Below, in pieces: positions 61,487 through 64,000 of a DNA stretch of 64,000 nt. Both the position numbers and the translations under genes were made by a program. Below the pieces are notes generated by a model. It worked only from the letters and a program-made list of their open reading frames with translations. It was not told the DNA's origin and ran no database searches. Each line of letters begins with the position of its first letter. Position 1 is the stretch's first letter. The stretch is from Ignavibacteriales bacterium (GTDB lineage: Bacteria; Bacteroidota; Ignavibacteria; Ignavibacteriales; Ignavibacteriaceae). The stretch covers positions 62,001-126,000 of the forward strand of contig JADJIA010000014.1 in NCBI GenBank assembly GCA_016707285.1, given 5' to 3'.

Positions 61487-61800
61487 TTTGCAAGAGCCAA
61501 AAGGAATAGTAACACAGATTCCACGGATTTAGCACGGATTCCACGGAAGGATTTTGTAATAGTAACACGGATGAGACGGATTTAACGGATTAATTTTTAA
61601 TTGTAATCCTCCCCTCTACTTTTAGGAGAGGGGCCGGGGGTGAGGTCCAAAATTCCCCCTTCGCTACCTTGTGACCAAACGAACACGCCCCAAAAATAAT
61701 CGAGGGTTCATCTTTGTAGATAGATTTCTACATGTTAAATTTAATAGCTGAATTAAAATAATTCCGCAGGACGAATTCCAAATATATTAACGGAAGAAAA
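61487..61800. other. Repeat-rich intergenic region before the wbp-like genes
   Basis: No gene. AATAGTAACAC occurs twice (61505-61515 and 61558-61568), followed each time by copies of an ACGGATT word. A GC-rich hairpin, CCCCTCT (61611-61617) with AGAGGGG (61627-61633), lies in a stretch ending GGGGGTGAGG. Such hairpins are found as dispersed repeats in many Bacteroidota genomes. A weak AAG-rich ribosome site precedes ATG 61801. Confidence 0.55.
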
Positions 61801-62775
61801 ATGGATTTTAATCAAATCAAACTTGCAGTTTTAGGGGTTGGGAATTGGGGTAAAAATCACCTGAAAACAGCCGCATCACTGCTCCCCCCTGAAAACATAG
61901 TTGTATATGATCCGGGCTTAAAAACCCGTGCTACTGTTTCGGCAATTTCTGATAAAATCAAAGTTGTTGATACACTCGAAGATATTCTTAATGATCCTGA
62001 AATAACGACAGCAATTGTCGCCACACCTGCTCAGACCCACTATTTTGTTGCAAAAAGCCTTCTTGAAGCCGGAAAACATGTATTAGTTGAAAAACCAATC
62101 ACACTCTATTCAAAAGAAGCTGAAAATCTTGTTCATATTGCAGAAAAAAACAACCTCAGATTGATGGTTGGTCATGTTTTGCTTTATCACGAAGCGGTGA
62201 AACACATCAAAAATGCTGTTGGAAAAGAGTTGGGTGATCTTCAATATATCTACAGCAACAGGCTCAATCTTGGCAAGATCCGTTCCGAAGAGAATGCTCT
62301 ATGGAGTTTTGCTCCACATGATATTGCGATTATTCAGTTTATCATCGGCACAAACCCGATAAATGTTCATGCTCAGGGTTCTGCCGTAATTCAACCAAAT
62401 ATCGAAGACTCAACAGTAACATTTTTGAATTATCCCGATAATATCTCGGCACACATCTTTGTGAGCTGGCTCCATCCTTTTAAGGAACAGAGACTTGTGG
62501 TTATCGGAAGTGAAGGAATGTTTGTTTTTGAAGACAGTCTTCCCGACAATAAACTTAAGTTCTACAAAAAAGGATTCAAGAAGGTTAATGGACAGCTTGA
62601 AGCCTTTGATCAGTCGTTTGAAGTGGTACAATATGAAAACAAACCACCTCTTGCTGAAGAACAAAAACATTTTTATGAGTGTGTGTTAACAGGAAAAACT
62701 CCATTTTCAGATGGTGTTCACGCCCTCGAAGTATTAAAAATTCTTGAACAAGCCCAGGAAAGGTTATCAGAATGA
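61801..62775 (+). CDS. wbpB: Gfo/Idh/MocA-family sugar-nucleotide dehydrogenase (WbpB/WlbA-like)
   Basis: A 324-residue NAD-dependent oxidoreductase. The Rossmann start 'LAVLGVGNWGKNHLKTAASL', 'VATPAQTHYFVAKSLLEAGK', 'HVLVEKPITLYSKEAENLV' (with the catalytic-region EKP) and 'LRLMVGHVLLYHEAVKHIK' are typical. The two genes that follow encode an acyltransferase and an aminotransferase, the WbpB-D-E set, so it likely oxidises C3 of UDP-GlcNAc-uronic acid. The first enzyme, WbpA, is not in the window. It overlaps the next gene by 4 nt. Confidence 0.88.
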   Translation: MDFNQIKLAVLGVGNWGKNHLKTAASLLPPENIVVYDPGLKTRATVSAISDKIKVVDTLEDILNDPEITTAIVATPAQTHYFVAKSLLEAGKHVLVEKPITLYSKEAENLVHIAEKNNLRLMVGHVLLYHEAVKHIKNAVGKELGDLQYIYSNRLNLGKIRSEENALWSFAPHDIAIIQFIIGTNPINVHAQGSAVIQPNIEDSTVTFLNYPDNISAHIFVSWLHPFKEQRLVVIGSEGMFVFEDSLPDNKLKFYKKGFKKVNGQLEAFDQSFEVVQYENKPPLAEEQKHFYECVLTGKTPFSDGVHALEVLKILEQAQERLSE

Positions 62776-63362
62776 GTGAAAATAAACCCCCCTATGTAAA
62801 TCAATATGCAGTTGTCGATGATGGTGTTGAACTTGGTTCGGGCACAAAAGTCTGGCATTTTTCTCATGTACAGTCCGGTTCCAAAATTGGGAATAATGTA
62901 ATTCTTGGACAGAATGTAAATGTTGGAAATAATGTCACCATCGGTAACTTTGTTAAAATACAAAACAATGTGTCCGTTTATGAAGGTGTAACCCTTGAAG
63001 ATTATGTTTTTTGTGGACCTTCAATGGTATTCACAAATATCATCGACCCAAGAAGCAAATATCCACAGGTAGGTGCAAAATATTATCTGAAAACCCTTGT
63101 TAAAGAAGGTGCATCACTTGGTGCAAATTCAACAATCGTTTGTGGAAATACAATCGGTAGATTCGCTTTTGTGGGTGCGGGAAGTGTAGTCACTAAAGAC
63201 ATTCCTGACTTTGCACTTGTTGTAGGAAATCCTGCAAGAATTATCGGATGGATGAGCGAAGCCGGCGTCAGATTAAAATTTGATGAAAACGGCGAAGCCT
63301 TCTGCGAAAAATCGGGTAAAAAATATAAATTTGAAAATGATATAGTGAAAGAAGTAGAGTAA
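62772..63362 (+). CDS. wbpD: Left-handed beta-helix N-acetyltransferase (WbpD/WlbB-like)
   Basis: A 196-residue hexapeptide-repeat acyltransferase: 'VELGSGTKVWHFSHVQSGSK', 'IGNNVILGQNVNVGNNVTIG', 'FVGAGSVVTKDIPDFALVVG' and 'NPARIIGWMS' follow the family pattern. WbpD acetylates the 3-amino group of UDP-2-acetamido-3-amino-glucuronate using acetyl-CoA. The C-terminal 'FCEKSGKKYKFEND' segment is a frequent extension. Its position between WbpB- and WbpE-like genes supports the call. Confidence 0.9.
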   Translation: MSENKPPYVNQYAVVDDGVELGSGTKVWHFSHVQSGSKIGNNVILGQNVNVGNNVTIGNFVKIQNNVSVYEGVTLEDYVFCGPSMVFTNIIDPRSKYPQVGAKYYLKTLVKEGASLGANSTIVCGNTIGRFAFVGAGSVVTKDIPDFALVVGNPARIIGWMSEAGVRLKFDENGEAFCEKSGKKYKFENDIVKEVE

Positions 63363-63363
63363 T

Positions 63364-64000
63364 ATGAAAGTACCATTGTTAGATCTTAAATCGCAGTATC
63401 TTTCCATGAAAGATGAATTGGATGCTGCTCTTATCGGTGTTGCCGAATCAACTGCTTACATCATGGGACCTGCCGTTAAAAAAATGGAAGAAGAAATGGC
63501 TCAATTCCTCGGCAGTAAATATGCCGTGGGTGTTTCATCAGGAACAGATGCTCTTCTGCTTGCGCTTATGGCAATTGGTGTTGGAAAAGATGATGAAGTT
63601 ATCATGCCAACATATTCATTTTTTGCCACTGCGGGAGTTGTTGCCAGATTAAATGCAGTTCCGGTATTGGTTGATTCCGATCCTGTAACTTTTAATATCG
63701 ACCCAACTCAGATTGAAGCAAAAATCACTTCAAAAACTAAAGCTATTATTCCGGTGCACCTCTACGGTCAGTCAGCCGACATGGAACCGATTATGGCAAT
63801 TGCAAAAAAACACAATCTTCGTGTGATCGAAGATGGTGCTCAGGCAATCTCAGTACAGTATAAAGATGGCAGACAAGTTGGAAATATCGGTGATATCGGA
63901 TGTTTCTCATTTTTCCCAAGCAAAAACCTCGGTTGTTTTGGCGATGGTGGACTTGTTGTCACCAATGATGACGAACTGATTGACATGATCAGAATCATGA
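63364..64000 (+). CDS. wbpE: DegT/DnrJ/EryC1/StrS aminotransferase (WbpE/WlbC-like), 3' end outside window
   Basis: The frame from ATG 63364, 1 nt after the acetyltransferase stop, is open to the last base of the window (212 codons). Visible features are 'VPLLDLKSQYLSMKDELDAA', 'VGVSSGTDALLLALMAIGVG' (PLP phosphate site), 'IPVHLYGQSADM', 'VIEDGAQAISVQYKDG' (the Asp that pairs with the PLP ring nitrogen) and 'CFSFFPSKNLGCFGDGG' with the PLP-binding Lys. It transfers an amino group to C3 of the 3-keto sugar made by the WbpB-like enzyme. Confidence 0.93.
   Translation, partial: MKVPLLDLKSQYLSMKDELDAALIGVAESTAYIMGPAVKKMEEEMAQFLGSKYAVGVSSGTDALLLALMAIGVGKDDEVIMPTYSFFATAGVVARLNAVPVLVDSDPVTFNIDPTQIEAKITSKTKAIIPVHLYGQSADMEPIMAIAKKHNLRVIEDGAQAISVQYKDGRQVGNIGDIGCFSFFPSKNLGCFGDGGLVVTNDDELIDMIRIM

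Noticed and set aside
63413..63652. Short frame inside the last gene
   Set aside because: It is an alternate-frame shadow of the aminotransferase at 63364, which is open to the window end and has clear PLP-site motifs.
1..64000. tRNA, rRNA, transposase or prophage genes
   Set aside because: None was recognised by eye in any part of the window. A covariance-model scan would be needed to exclude small RNAs.

Overview
The window reads as a chromosomal segment of an Ignavibacteria-type bacterium (Bacteroidota/Chlorobiota superphylum). The main reason is the repeated C-terminal type IX secretion sorting tail with an 'NFPNPFNPST'-like core, seen in at least four secreted proteins. TonB-dependent receptors with carboxypeptidase-regulatory-like N-terminal domains, a GldA/F/G-like ABC operon, WaaA and GT9 LPS genes, and moderately AT-rich DNA agree with this. 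I saw no rRNA, tRNA, insertion sequence or CRISPR array.

Layout. 0-2.8 kb (+): RNA methyltransferase (cut by the window edge), omega-amidase-like nitrilase, Ntn asparaginase and DinB-like protein, packed with overlaps. 2.8-13.6 kb (-): envelope polysaccharide genes (waaA, GT9, a frameshifted GT2-like transferase, two methyltransferases, a flippase, a YfhO-like membrane protein, and a GT2 polymannosyl-type transferase that appears to carry a long disordered N-terminal extension broken by frameshifts). 13.8-17.6 kb (+): two tandem paralogous lipoproteins with a beta-propeller, both frameshifted, flanking a decayed methyltransferase. 17.7-20 kb: two tandem MORN-repeat (YwqK-like) secreted proteins, the second frameshifted. 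20-22 kb: aguB-aguA, the agmatine-to-putrescine pathway. 22-28 kb: an unusual regulatory region with five phased palindromes, then tetR-tolC-hlyD-ABC2-ABC2, an efflux operon without its own ATPase. 28-31.6 kb: a TonB receptor behind a near-perfect 23-bp palindrome, then a deoxyhypusine-synthase-like gene on the other strand. 32-35.6 kb: two type IX cargo proteins with duplicated tails and matching terminators. 35.8-46.8 kb (+): a TonB-like protein, a Gld-type ABC/DUF4340 operon, pgeF, an EamA transporter, folB-folK, a deoxynucleoside kinase, GT9, Ppx/GppA and DUF302. 47-49.3 kb: two broken type IX cargo genes. 49.6-52.7 kb: an Oar-like TonB receptor. 53-58.2 kb: Nfu-type Fe-S protein, cytosolic asparaginase and sbcCD. 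58.4-61.5 kb: secreted GH57 glucan hydrolase. 61.8-64 kb: wbpB-wbpD-wbpE-like genes for a diacetamido uronic acid sugar, the last cut by the window end.

How it fits together. The two ends and the 3-13 kb block build and export surface polysaccharide. The secreted lipoproteins, type IX cargo and TonB receptors handle the outside of the cell. AguA, AguB and the DHS-like enzyme point to polyamine metabolism. About eleven apparent frameshifts are concentrated in accessory surface genes, many at short homopolymers, while the long receptor, SbcC, YfhO and GH57 genes are intact. This clustering argues for real decay or switching at least as much as for sequencing error. The sequence alone cannot settle it.
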